64,000 nt of DNA, taken from NCBI RefSeq assembly GCF_963664555.1, contig NZ_OY761461.1, positions 3,885,769-3,949,768 on the forward strand. Reading direction: 5' to 3'. The stretch is from Labilibaculum sp. Lineage in GTDB: Bacteria; Bacteroidota; Bacteroidia; Bacteroidales; Marinifilaceae. The position numbers were made by a program, and so were the translations under genes. This document shows, piece by piece, positions 9,618-16,733 of the stretch. Under the pieces are notes generated by a model that worked only from the letters and a program-made list of their open reading frames with translations, was not told the DNA's origin and did no database searches. Within the stretch, counting starts at the first letter, position 1. Every line of letters begins with the position of its first letter.

Positions 9618-9697
9618 TAATGGATTTACTACTTCTTAAAGTTAAATTCTAATTAATCGACAGGGCAGGTAGTGCAAATACCTCCCTGTTTTTTTTA
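9618..9697 (+). ncRNA. Candidate DonS-like antisense sRNA against the susC leader
   Basis: Between the anti-sigma gene and susC, both on the minus strand, the plus strand carries a strong intrinsic terminator. ACAGGG-C-AGGTA (9660-9671) pairs with TACCTCCCTGT (9679-9689), followed by an unbroken T run to 9697. A plus-strand TAAATTTG element sits at 9606-9613, so a transcript of about 80 nucleotides would cover the susC 5' leader. Bacteroides PULs with sigma/anti-sigma control are known to carry such cis-antisense RNAs (DonS in B. fragilis) in exactly this place, repressing susC. The 5' end is inferred from the promoter element; expression is not shown by sequence. Confidence 0.5.
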
Positions 9698-9732
9698 TAA
9701 CATTGTCATAGGCATTTTTTTTGTTTTATATT

Positions 9733-10776
9733 TTATTTTAACCACATTTCTATTTTCTTTTTTAGGAAAGTGCTGTCTGGTTGTTGTAGTCTTTTGTGAA
9801 TTTTATACTGTATGGGAGCCACAGTTGATAACATTTTGCAAATATCTTCGAGATTTTCGTCCTGAAAAGTTGCCCTGAATATTGAAGCCTTTAATGAATC
9901 GCCATGCAGAATTATTTCGGCATTATATCTTCGTTCCAGTCTTTTTGCTATTTCTGCCATAGTAGCATTCTTAAATACCAGCAATCCTTCCTTCCAACTT
10001 GTGTAGCTTTTTGCGTCAATGTTTGATTTAACAAGTTCCTTTGTTGATTTATCATACACCAATTGTTGATTAGGCTCAAGTTCCCCTTTCACACTTTCAT
10101 CTTTGCCAAGCACAATTACTTTTCCTCTTTCCAGGATAACCCCGGTAGTTATATCATCATCATATGCATTCACATTAAACTGAGTACCAACCACCTCAAC
10201 ATTAAAATAGGGTGTCAGTACCCTAAATCCATCCGAATTGATATGCACAACATCAAACCAGGCTTCACCGGACATCTCAACTTTCCGATTCTGTGCAAAA
10301 TTGACTGGATATTTAATGGAGGATCCGCTATTCAGCCATCCTTGAGTTCCATCCGGCAACTGAAATTTCACTCGTGATCCAATTGGAGAATGAATTTCAG
10401 CCCAGGATTCAATCTTTCCATGAGAATTAATTGAAACGTACGATAAAACACAAATGGTAATTAAAGCAGGAATCAATAAAACAACGGCAATTTTTGAGAA
10501 TACATTGTAAAACGACTGAAAGACACTTTCTTTTATTTTGCCCGTACTGTTTATATGATCATGCAAGCGGTTCAAAATTCCATCCAAACGTTCCTTGTTA
10601 TCCTCAGTCGGTTTCGTTTCATTCCACTCCTCTTCCATATGTTTCTTCAACTCTTCATGACACTCTTCATTTTTGAAATAAGAGGATATGGACAAATAGT
10701 CATTGAATGAATATTTACCCGATAAAAAGCGATTTAATTTTTCCCTATTTGTTTGCATGATATCTATAATGTCCAT
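9733..10776 (-). CDS. FecR-type anti-sigma factor
   Basis: Inner-membrane anti-sigma regulator of 347 residues that holds the cognate ECF sigma factor and is relieved when the STN domain of the SusC partner signals. The N-terminal cytoplasmic part (about 1-88) would bind sigma, one membrane helix spans about 90-113 (AVVLLIPALITICVLSYV), and the periplasmic FecR domain follows (about 120-250: SPIGSRVKFQLPDGTQGWLNSG, GEAWFDV, VVGTQFNVNAY). The C-terminal domain has the usual FKNATMAEIAKRLERRYN segment. It lies 95 bases after the sigma gene and 126 bases before susC. Met7 (10758) is a possible alternative start, but the conserved upstream match with the remnant at 1317 supports 10776. Confidence 0.93.
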   Translation of the reverse strand: MDIIDIMQTNREKLNRFLSGKYSFNDYLSISSYFKNEECHEELKKHMEEEWNETKPTEDNKERLDGILNRLHDHINSTGKIKESVFQSFYNVFSKIAVVLLIPALITICVLSYVSINSHGKIESWAEIHSPIGSRVKFQLPDGTQGWLNSGSSIKYPVNFAQNRKVEMSGEAWFDVVHINSDGFRVLTPYFNVEVVGTQFNVNAYDDDITTGVILERGKVIVLGKDESVKGELEPNQQLVYDKSTKELVKSNIDAKSYTSWKEGLLVFKNATMAEIAKRLERRYNAEIILHGDSLKASIFRATFQDENLEDICKMLSTVAPIQYKIHKRLQQPDSTFLKKKIEMWLK

Positions 10777-10871
10777 TTAAGCGAAAAATCCACTATCCGA
10801 AAAGGTGAAAAAATGACAAAAAAAATAAATAAAATACATATATACCTAAATGCCAGTGAATTAAATTCTCA

Positions 10872-11465
10872 TTAAATCGAAACAAAAAAAGCAAAAAAGA
10901 GTACTCCTGCCAATTTTCTTTTAGAAAGTTCTTTTAGAATTTGCTTCTGAGCAGAAGCAAGCTGATTTTCTACGGTATTAGGAGAGATTTCAAGTTCTTC
11001 GGCAATTTGTTTAATTGAAAGCCCGTAATACTTCCTTTTGATAAAAATTTCTTTTCTCCTTTCTGGTAAAGCATCAATAACCAGCTCCACCTTTTCAAGA
11101 AAAAATTTATAATCTATGGTCTTGTCCAGATTATTTTCCTCTTTAAGCAAAGAATAAATCAAATCATCTTTAAAAGCATTATCCTTAGATTTTTTAATAA
11201 AATATTTCTTAATAATATTATAGGCTATTGTGAAAATATAAGCATTGAAAGAATGTTCAGGTTTTAAACCATCTCTTTTATCCCAAACATAAAGAAATAC
11301 TTCCTGCACAACTTCCTCTGCTTCTTCTTTCGACTTTAAATACTTAACAGCAAAATTAAATAAAAGTGAAGAATACTTTTTAAACAAATCATCAAATGCA
11401 TTTGCATCCCCACGCTTCATTTTTTTTACAGAAAAATAATCTATATGCTGAATTGATGAACTCAT
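10872..11465 (-). CDS. ECF-type RNA polymerase sigma-70 factor
   Basis: Extracytoplasmic-function sigma factor of about 197 residues of the Bacteroidetes FecI-like group, directing transcription of the adjacent glycan-import genes. Region 2 is seen in FDDLFKKYSSLLFNFAVKYLKSKEEAEEVVQEVFLYVW and region 4 in LPERRKEIFIKRKYYGLSIKQIAEELEISPNTVENQL. I chose MSSSIQHIDY at 11465 rather than the frame's first ATG at 11519: the extra 18 residues are not family-like, and the decayed copy at 1387-1509 aligns from this start. Paired with the downstream FecR gene. The hydrophobic C-terminal tail (AGVLFFAFFVSI) is common in this family. Confidence 0.93.
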   Translation of the reverse strand: MSSSIQHIDYFSVKKMKRGDANAFDDLFKKYSSLLFNFAVKYLKSKEEAEEVVQEVFLYVWDKRDGLKPEHSFNAYIFTIAYNIIKKYFIKKSKDNAFKDDLIYSLLKEENNLDKTIDYKFFLEKVELVIDALPERRKEIFIKRKYYGLSIKQIAEELEISPNTVENQLASAQKQILKELSKRKLAGVLFFAFFVSI

Positions 11466-11519
11466 TATTTGCTGTTTTTTTTCAAAATATCGTTTTAAAG
11501 ATAAAATAAAAACATACAA

Positions 11520-11829
11520 CTCAAGGAATAGCCAAGCAAAAAAGAATCAATTCTGTGTTTTTAAAAGTATTTTAGTAACTTAATAAATAATACTATTCAT
11601 TTAACTACTTTCAGACTTATGAAACACTTCCAATAATGATGAAATTGTATTTTTTATCCTTTCTGACTATTTCAATTTGCTGAAAGTAAAACCCTTGCAT
11701 AGACACAGACTTAAGATATGATTATTTAATAATTATGAAAGAAGAACATTTTCAAGAGAGTTTAAACTGAATTATTTTCTATAAGTTCACAAGGAATAAG
11801 TACATTAGAAGAGGTCTTTAAAAATCCGA
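11520..11829. other. Intergenic region upstream of the sigma gene, no gene seen
   Basis: AT-rich spacer between the sigma factor and the LysR remnant. It must include the sigma-gene promoter, but I see no convincing TAnnTTTG element on the minus strand and no coding potential. Confidence 0.45.
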
Positions 11830-12033
11830 TCATTGAATCAAAGATCTTTCCTGAAGCTTTCCTTCAGTCAATAAATAATCGGTAAATTGCCTTGCTGTTT
11901 TAGGAATAAAAGCACGTCTTCTAAAAAAAACATGTAAGGTCTTGTGATTATATTCCTTTTCAGTTTCATCAATAAATGGATTCAACTCCTCTTTTGTCTT
12001 TAACAAGCAAAGGACAACATAGAAAAGTTCATT
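11830..12033 (-). pseudogene. Probable 3' remnant of a LysR-type regulator gene
   Basis: An open frame of 67 codons without a start codon of its own (preceded in frame by TAG), ending at 11830. It encodes a segment with the look of the C-terminal end of a LysR effector domain: HKTLHVFFRRRAFIPKTARQ followed by FTDYLLTEG. This resembles the family pattern of a strand, an RR-x-(L/F)-x-P-K turn and a final helix Fxx(F/Y)L. The DNA-binding half is absent. Assignment rests on pattern recognition of a short segment, so it is tentative. Confidence 0.45.
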
Positions 12034-12234
12034 CTATTATACGATCTTATTTTGATTTGTGGTGATTGATATCTCATTGAAATATCACTTGTGTTGGATC
12101 GTAAATCGGAAGGCAAAAAACCATAATTTTCAGTTTTTCAGGCTATTGAATATCATTTAGGCTCTGATTTTCAAAAAAAATGATTGAACTTTTGATTGAA
12201 CCTAATGCCTGTACGTTTAGAAACGTCTTATAAA

Positions 12235-12260
12235 CAGAGGGTTACCCCTCTGCTTTTTTC
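12235..12260. terminator. Terminator hairpin beside tRNA-Leu
   Basis: CAGAGGG (12235-12241) pairs with CCCTCTG (12246-12252) around a TTAC loop, with T-rich flanks on both strands. It lies just downstream of the minus-strand tRNA-Leu and would end its transcript. Confidence 0.6.
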
Positions 12261-12265
12261 ATATG

Positions 12266-12349
12266 TGCCCAGAACAAGACTCGAACTTGCACGACCATGC
12301 GGCCACCAGCCCCTCAAGCTGACGCGTCTACCAATTCCGCCACCTGGGC
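12266..12349 (-). tRNA. tRNA-Leu (GAG)
   Basis: 84 nucleotides on the minus strand. Acceptor GCCCAGG pairs with TCTGGGC (last pair G-T), discriminator A. The D-arm is GGCGGAATTGGTAGAC, the anticodon stem TCAGC/GCTGG encloses loop TTGAGGG (anticodon GAG), a long variable arm follows as expected for leucine, and the T-arm contains GTTCGAGTC. CCA is not encoded. Confidence 0.95.
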
Positions 12350-12447
12350 AAGGGCTAGCAAAATTAACAAAAAAGATACAAATGCAAAACCAAATCACAC
12401 ATTCATGAAATTTCTTCAAAAAATTGATCACCCTTTGTTTAATGTCC

Positions 12448-12477
12448 TTTGGAGATGAAATTCATTTTCTATCTTTG
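12448..12477 (+). promoter_or_regulatory. Promoter of the hypothetical gene at 12499
   Basis: TTTG (12448-12451), 18 bases, then TATCTTTG (12470-12477): a good match to the Bacteroidetes TTTG / TAnnTTTG promoter. It lies inside the longest open frame and therefore supports the downstream ATG at 12499 as the real start. Confidence 0.6.
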
Positions 12478-12498
12478 CCGGATATTATTACAGAACAC

Positions 12499-13047
12499 AT
12501 GGCAGAAAACAAAAAAGATTACTCCTACCTGGATAAATTGGCAGTTCAACCTGAAAAATGGAATGAATTAGACAAAAATGAATTTCAAGTGATGACATTC
12601 AGAACCTGTTTTCTTTATGGTGAAAGTCAAAACAAGAAGATGATCCCGGTTCTGTTCCAGATGTACGATCATCTTCAATTAAACACCAGCAGCGCAGAAA
12701 GAATTAAAATGCTAACTGCTTTTAGTGCTGCCATCCGAAAAAATAAACCAAAAGCGATCATGGGTTTGTTTCCTTTTATTCAAGTTGAAGAAGAAGGAGA
12801 TGTTATAAGAACAGCAAGTCAATTTTTCGTGAATCTATCTGTTATATCCAATAAAGAATATAGCTCTGGAGCTAAAATTTTAATTGAACTTGTAAAAGAT
12901 GCACCACAAGATCGTAAGTCTGCTTACATACTTCTTGGCCTTTTGGATATCAACAATGAAAAAATTGACAAATTGGTTTCTCTACTAAAACCAATAATTG
13001 GCAACGAGGCAAAAAGCATTTTACACAACAATGGCATTAGCTTATAA
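12499..13047 (+). CDS. Conserved-looking hypothetical protein, helical
   Basis: A soluble protein of 182 residues that I do not recognise. The start at 12499 (MAENKKDYSYLDKL) is preferred to the upstream ATG at 12424 because a promoter element overlaps the extra segment. The sequence is almost entirely amphipathic helices of about 15-20 residues in pairs (for example KMIPVLFQMYDHL, ERIKMLTAFSAAIRKN, SSGAKILIELVKD, RKSAYILLGLLD), suggesting a short HEAT/ARM-like superhelix. No signal peptide and no catalytic motif. It is transcribed alone, diverging from tRNA-Leu. Confidence 0.7.
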   Translation: MAENKKDYSYLDKLAVQPEKWNELDKNEFQVMTFRTCFLYGESQNKKMIPVLFQMYDHLQLNTSSAERIKMLTAFSAAIRKNKPKAIMGLFPFIQVEEEGDVIRTASQFFVNLSVISNKEYSSGAKILIELVKDAPQDRKSAYILLGLLDINNEKIDKLVSLLKPIIGNEAKSILHNNGISL

Positions 13048-13092
13048 AGGTGTTTAATAATATCTTTCGCAACTGTACAATCTAAATATGTT

Positions 13093-13100
13093 TATTTTTG
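13093..13100 (+). promoter_or_regulatory. Possible -7 element for the thioredoxin-ApbE operon
   Basis: TATTTTTG matches TAnnTTTG, 113 bases before the thioredoxin start at 13213. No clear -33 element is visible, so the assignment is weak. Confidence 0.35.
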
Positions 13101-13212
13101 CATCTTTTAACAATTTAATTACATCGCACAAGACATATTTTTCATAGATTTGATTTATTAAAAATAAATACTGAAATTAAAGTATCTATACTTATAGTAA
13201 ATAATGACATTT

Positions 13213-13659
13213 ATGAAGAAAATTATAAAAACATCACTGCTGCTTATTTGCTTAACCTTTTTCTATGGTGCATCAGCAATGGCGCAAAACAATTTAGAAG
13301 AAGCCTTACAAAAAGCAAAAACAGAAAACAAAACCATATTCCTTAACTTCTCTGGCTCGGATTGGTGCAGATCATGCATTCTGCTTAAAAAGACAATTTT
13401 AAATACAGATAAATTCAAAAAATTTGCAGAAGAAAAATTAGTCATTCTAGACGTAGACTTCCCTCGCTTGAAAAAGAATAAATTATCGAAAAAGCAAACT
13501 ATTATTAATGAATCTTTAGCTGCCAACTACAATTCAAATGGACAATTTCCAACCATCATTCTAATGAATTCGGATGCAAAAGTTATCGGGAAAACAGGAT
13601 ACAAAAAAATTTCTCCTGAAGCCTACATTAAACACATCCAATCTCTTATCGCACAATAA
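13213..13659 (+). CDS. Exported thioredoxin-fold protein (WCRSC)
   Basis: A periplasmic thioredoxin-like protein of 148 residues. Starting at 13213 (MKKIIKTSLLLICL) gives a clean signal peptide ending near AMAQ; the ATG three codons upstream is less likely. The active-site pair is Cys52 and Cys55 in GSDWCRSC, in the FSGSDWC context of the thioredoxin_7 group, and the cis-proline loop is QFPTIIL. It is the first gene of a tight operon (3-base gap to the ApbE gene) with a Cys-tailed DUF4266 lipoprotein and a DUF3570 protein. A reasonable inference is that it keeps the cysteines of the DUF4266 tail, or another operon product, in the right redox state. Confidence 0.88.
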   Translation: MKKIIKTSLLLICLTFFYGASAMAQNNLEEALQKAKTENKTIFLNFSGSDWCRSCILLKKTILNTDKFKKFAEEKLVILDVDFPRLKKNKLSKKQTIINESLAANYNSNGQFPTIILMNSDAKVIGKTGYKKISPEAYIKHIQSLIAQ

Positions 13660-13662
13660 AGC

Positions 13663-14721
13663 ATGAAACAATTTGGCATCTTATTACTTCTAATGACGGG
13701 AGCCTTGTTTTCAGCTTCATCTCAAAATAATAAATCGTATACCGAAGTATTGTTACTAATGGGATCTCGTTTTGAAATGACAGCTGTAACAAGTGATGAA
13801 AATCAAGCCAGACTGGCCATAAAAACAGGTATTGATGAAATTAAACGAATTGAGCTCCTAATCTCATCATGGGATGCAAATTCACAAACCAGTAAAATAA
13901 TTGCCAATGCTGGAATCAAACCCGTTGTGGTCGATCAGGAACTTTTCAATTTGATTCGTCGATCGATTAAAATTTCTAATCTTACCCACGGTGCTTTTGA
14001 TATTAGTTACGCCTCAATGGATAAAATATGGAAATTTGACGGCAGTATGAAAAGCATGCCCGACTCAGTATCTGTTACTGCTTCAGTCTCAAAAATAAAT
14101 TACAAAAACATTATTCTTGATGAAGAAAAACACAGCGTATTCCTAAAAAAAGCCGGAATGAAAATAGGCTTTGGAGCCATAGGTAAAGGATATGCTGCAA
14201 ATAAGGCTCTTGAATTGATGGCGAAAATGAATTTAGACGGAGCACTTGTAAATGCATCAGGAGATTTAATTAGCTGGGGAAAAGATGAAGGTGGTAAAGA
14301 TTGGAAAATTGGTATCACAAACCCCAAGAACAAAAACCAGATTTACTCCTGGCTAACAATTGGAGAAACAGCCGTTGTAACATCAGGAAACTATGAGAAG
14401 TTTGTTGAATTCAATGGCGTAAAATACAGTCATATTATCGATCCAAGAACAGGTTATCCTGTGAAGGGCTTAAGCAGTGTTACAGTTATTTGTCCCAATG
14501 CAGAACTGGCTGATGCTCTGGCAACCTCTGTTTTTGTTTTAGGAAAAGACAATGGACTTGAATTAATTAATCGGTTAAATGGTATTGAGTGCATTTTAGT
14601 CACTGATGATCAAAAACTGATTACTTCAAACAATCTAAAACTGGAATATCAGAACAACAAAAAAAAAAATAATTATCAAATACAAATTGGAGAAACCAAT
14701 GAAAAACAAAAGGAAAATTAA
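13663..14721 (+). CDS. apbE: FAD:protein FMN transferase (ApbE family)
   Basis: Exported flavin transferase of 352 residues, which attaches FMN from FAD to a threonine or serine of a target protein outside the cytoplasm. Signal peptide at residues 1-20 (ending SASSQ). Family features are a GFGAIGKGYAANKAL segment, ALVNASGDL, HIIDPRTGYP and the C-terminal DALATSVFVLG. No lipobox. It starts 3 bases after the thioredoxin gene and overlaps the next gene by 23 bases. I looked for a standard flavinylation site (S/T-G-A-T/S-x) in the neighbouring proteins and did not find one, so its substrate is unclear. Confidence 0.92.
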   Translation: MKQFGILLLLMTGALFSASSQNNKSYTEVLLLMGSRFEMTAVTSDENQARLAIKTGIDEIKRIELLISSWDANSQTSKIIANAGIKPVVVDQELFNLIRRSIKISNLTHGAFDISYASMDKIWKFDGSMKSMPDSVSVTASVSKINYKNIILDEEKHSVFLKKAGMKIGFGAIGKGYAANKALELMAKMNLDGALVNASGDLISWGKDEGGKDWKIGITNPKNKNQIYSWLTIGETAVVTSGNYEKFVEFNGVKYSHIIDPRTGYPVKGLSSVTVICPNAELADALATSVFVLGKDNGLELINRLNGIECILVTDDQKLITSNNLKLEYQNNKKKNNYQIQIGETNEKQKEN

Positions 14722-14926
14722 CTTAGTCATCATGGGTTTATTTGCGATGATTGCAATGAACAGCTGTGTTTCAGTAGCAGCTTATCAAAAAACCTATTTA
14801 AATGATGAAGAAATGGCACTTCAGGCCAAAAAACTTGAAGTTTACGAATCAAACTTCCAGGCTTACCGAGAAGGTGCAGCAGGTGCCAATGGAGGAAAAT
14901 CAGGAGGAGGATGCGGATGCAACTAA
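14699..14926 (+). CDS. DUF4266 lipoprotein with Gly/Cys-rich tail
   Basis: A 75-residue lipoprotein. Translation from 14699 (MKNKRKINLVIMGLF) gives a signal peptide with lipobox MNSC (Cys23), whereas the upstream ATG at 14687 adds four residues. The mature protein is about 50 residues: VSVAAYQKTYLNDEEMALQA, a short helix, then a glycine-rich end GGKSGGGCGCN with Cys72 and Cys74. This matches the DUF4266 family as I know it, which co-occurs with DUF3570. The gene overlaps both neighbours, so translation is coupled. Two closely spaced cysteines at the very end would suit metal binding, a disulfide or covalent modification; none is proven. Confidence 0.85.
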   Translation: MKNKRKINLVIMGLFAMIAMNSCVSVAAYQKTYLNDEEMALQAKKLEVYESNFQAYREGAAGANGGKSGGGCGCN

Positions 14927-16200
14927 AAACTATTTTATCCCTAACATTGCTATTATCAGTAGTATTTGCAGTAAATGCCCAAACAGATAAAAACAGCATC
15001 GACGACAAACAAGAAAACAGTCGTAAAAAAGTAAAATCATCGGAAGATTACAAAGAGACCGAAGTGGATTTCCTGCTTAACTACTACGAGCAGGATGGCG
15101 ATCATTCTCCTGTTACCGGCGGACAAGGAACCGAAGAATTAACTAATGTAGCCCCAAGCTTTGTGGTTCACATTCCTGTTGATTCCTTATCGAGCCTGAA
15201 TTTAAATTTTGGTATTGATATCTATTCCTCAGCTTCGACTGACAATATCGATTACTTCGACACTCACAAAACATCTGCTTCGAGTATGGATGCAAGAGCT
15301 CATATTAATGCATCTTATTCTCACACTTTAGCTAATTCGGGCAATGCTTACAGCGTTCTAGCCGGATTCTCGCAGGAGTTTGATGTTAGCTCATATCATG
15401 CAGGTGGTTCATACACCATCAATTCTAAAGATCAGAACAGATCTCTTACCATTGATGGATTGTATATGAGCGATAAATGGAAATTACTTTATCCTACAGA
15501 ATTAAGAGGTACTAGCAGTGCAAATCTTAAAGATGACGTGCGTGCAACCTTAAAATTTGGCTTATCATACTCTCAAGTAATCAATAAACGTTCACAGGCC
15601 TTATTTTCAATGGAAGTAGTTTCACAAAGCGGACTGTTATCCACTCCATTTCACCGGGTATTTTTTGATGATGCTTCTGCTTTTGCAGATAACAAAAATG
15701 AGTTGGCAACAAGGAGTCATATAGAACATCTTGATGACAGTCGAACCAAAATCCCTATCTCGATAAGATGGAACTACTATTTAAGCGATTTTATCCGATT
15801 AAAAACCTTCTATCGATACTATTCTGATTCATGGGGAATTTCAGCTCATACAGCAAGCATAGAACTTCCAATGACGGTAAGTCCATCGTTTATCGTTTCG
15901 CCGTTTTTTAGATATCACAATCAAACTGCTGCTGATGATTTCTATAAGTTCGGACAAGCCAGCGCATCAAACACTCCTGAATTTTATACTTCGGATTACG
16001 ATTTATCGGATTTTAACAGCTATAAAGTTGGTGTTGGCTTTCAATATTCACCGGTTATGGGAATTTGCAATTTTAAATCTCCTCTGCGGAAAAATAAAAC
16101 TGGTCAATTAAAAAGAATTGGATTGCGAACTGCCTACTATGACCGAAGTGATGGTTTAAATGCTTGGTTAGTTAGCTTAGATTTTGGATTCACATTCTAA
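14911..16200 (+). CDS. DUF3570 outer-membrane-like protein
   Basis: Exported protein of 429 residues in the DUF3570 family. Signal peptide at 1-24 (SLTLLLSVVFAVNAQ), then alternating-polarity beta strands throughout and an aromatic C-terminal strand ending WLVSLDFGFTF, which is typical of an outer-membrane beta-barrel. It is the last gene of the thioredoxin-apbE-DUF4266 operon and overlaps the DUF4266 gene by 16 bases. Met3 is an equally possible start. Function is unknown to me; the barrel shape and the redox/flavin partners suggest a surface transport or electron-transfer role. Confidence 0.85.
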   Translation: MRMQLKTILSLTLLLSVVFAVNAQTDKNSIDDKQENSRKKVKSSEDYKETEVDFLLNYYEQDGDHSPVTGGQGTEELTNVAPSFVVHIPVDSLSSLNLNFGIDIYSSASTDNIDYFDTHKTSASSMDARAHINASYSHTLANSGNAYSVLAGFSQEFDVSSYHAGGSYTINSKDQNRSLTIDGLYMSDKWKLLYPTELRGTSSANLKDDVRATLKFGLSYSQVINKRSQALFSMEVVSQSGLLSTPFHRVFFDDASAFADNKNELATRSHIEHLDDSRTKIPISIRWNYYLSDFIRLKTFYRYYSDSWGISAHTASIELPMTVSPSFIVSPFFRYHNQTAADDFYKFGQASASNTPEFYTSDYDLSDFNSYKVGVGFQYSPVMGICNFKSPLRKNKTGQLKRIGLRTAYYDRSDGLNAWLVSLDFGFTF

Positions 16201-16290
16201 CAACTGATATATTATACCAATTTAATAGTGAATGGATTGCTTCTATAGTAGTCCTTTTTTTTTGATTCAAAAATACCATCCAAATTATAA

Positions 16291-16328
16291 AGCATAAAAA
16301 AACTGTTCCATATTGATGAAACAGTTTT
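16291..16328 (-). terminator. Terminator after the tRNA-Gly pair
   Basis: AAAACTGTT (16299-16307) pairs with AACAGTTTT (16320-16328); on the minus strand it is followed by a T run. Confidence 0.7.
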
Positions 16329-16333
16329 AACTG

Positions 16334-16406
16334 AGCGAGAAACGAGACTCGAACTCGCGACCCCAACCTTGGCAAGGTTGTGCTCTACCAACTGAGCTAT
16401 TCTCGC
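16334..16406 (-). tRNA. tRNA-Gly (GCC), copy 2
   Basis: 73 nucleotides on the minus strand. Acceptor GCGAGAA pairs with TTCTCGC, discriminator T; anticodon loop with GCC, D-arm AGCTCAGTTGGTAGAGC and T-loop GTTCGAGTC. Identical in sequence to the copy at 16466-16538 and followed by a terminator. Confidence 0.97.
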
Positions 16407-16465
16407 ATTTTCCTTTTAACAAAACACCAATTACTGAACAAAAGGATAAACTTCAATAATCATTG

Positions 16466-16538
16466 AGCGAGAAACGAGACTCGAACTCGCGACCCCAACC
16501 TTGGCAAGGTTGTGCTCTACCAACTGAGCTATTCTCGC
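16466..16538 (-). tRNA. tRNA-Gly (GCC), copy 1
   Basis: 73 nucleotides on the minus strand, identical to the copy at 16334-16406, separated from it by 59 bases. The two are probably one transcript. Confidence 0.97.
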
Positions 16539-16670
16539 ATATTAATAAGAACCGTTGTTCCTACTATTAGCGTTGCAAATATAGATATTCCAATGCTTTT
16601 GACAAGAGATTTTTAAAAAAAAATATCAAAAAAAGAATACTGACACAGCTAAAAAACTGACTATTTGAGC

Positions 16671-16711
16671 AAAAGGAAAGAGGAAATCACCAAAAACAAT
16701 TTCCTCTTTCC
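16671..16711 (-). terminator. Terminator after the DPP IV gene
   Basis: GGAAAGAGGAAAT (16675-16687) pairs perfectly with ATTTCCTCTTTCC (16699-16711), with TTTT following on the minus strand. Confidence 0.8.
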
Positions 16712-16733
16712 AATTCATTTGTCATTTTACTGA

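Noticed and set aside
13663..16200. A flavinylation motif in the DUF4266 or DUF3570 protein as the ApbE target.
   Set aside because: Segments such as TSASSMDARA and GTSSANLKDDVRATL contain Ser/Thr/Ala but do not fit the S/T-G-A-T/S pattern, so I do not call a target.
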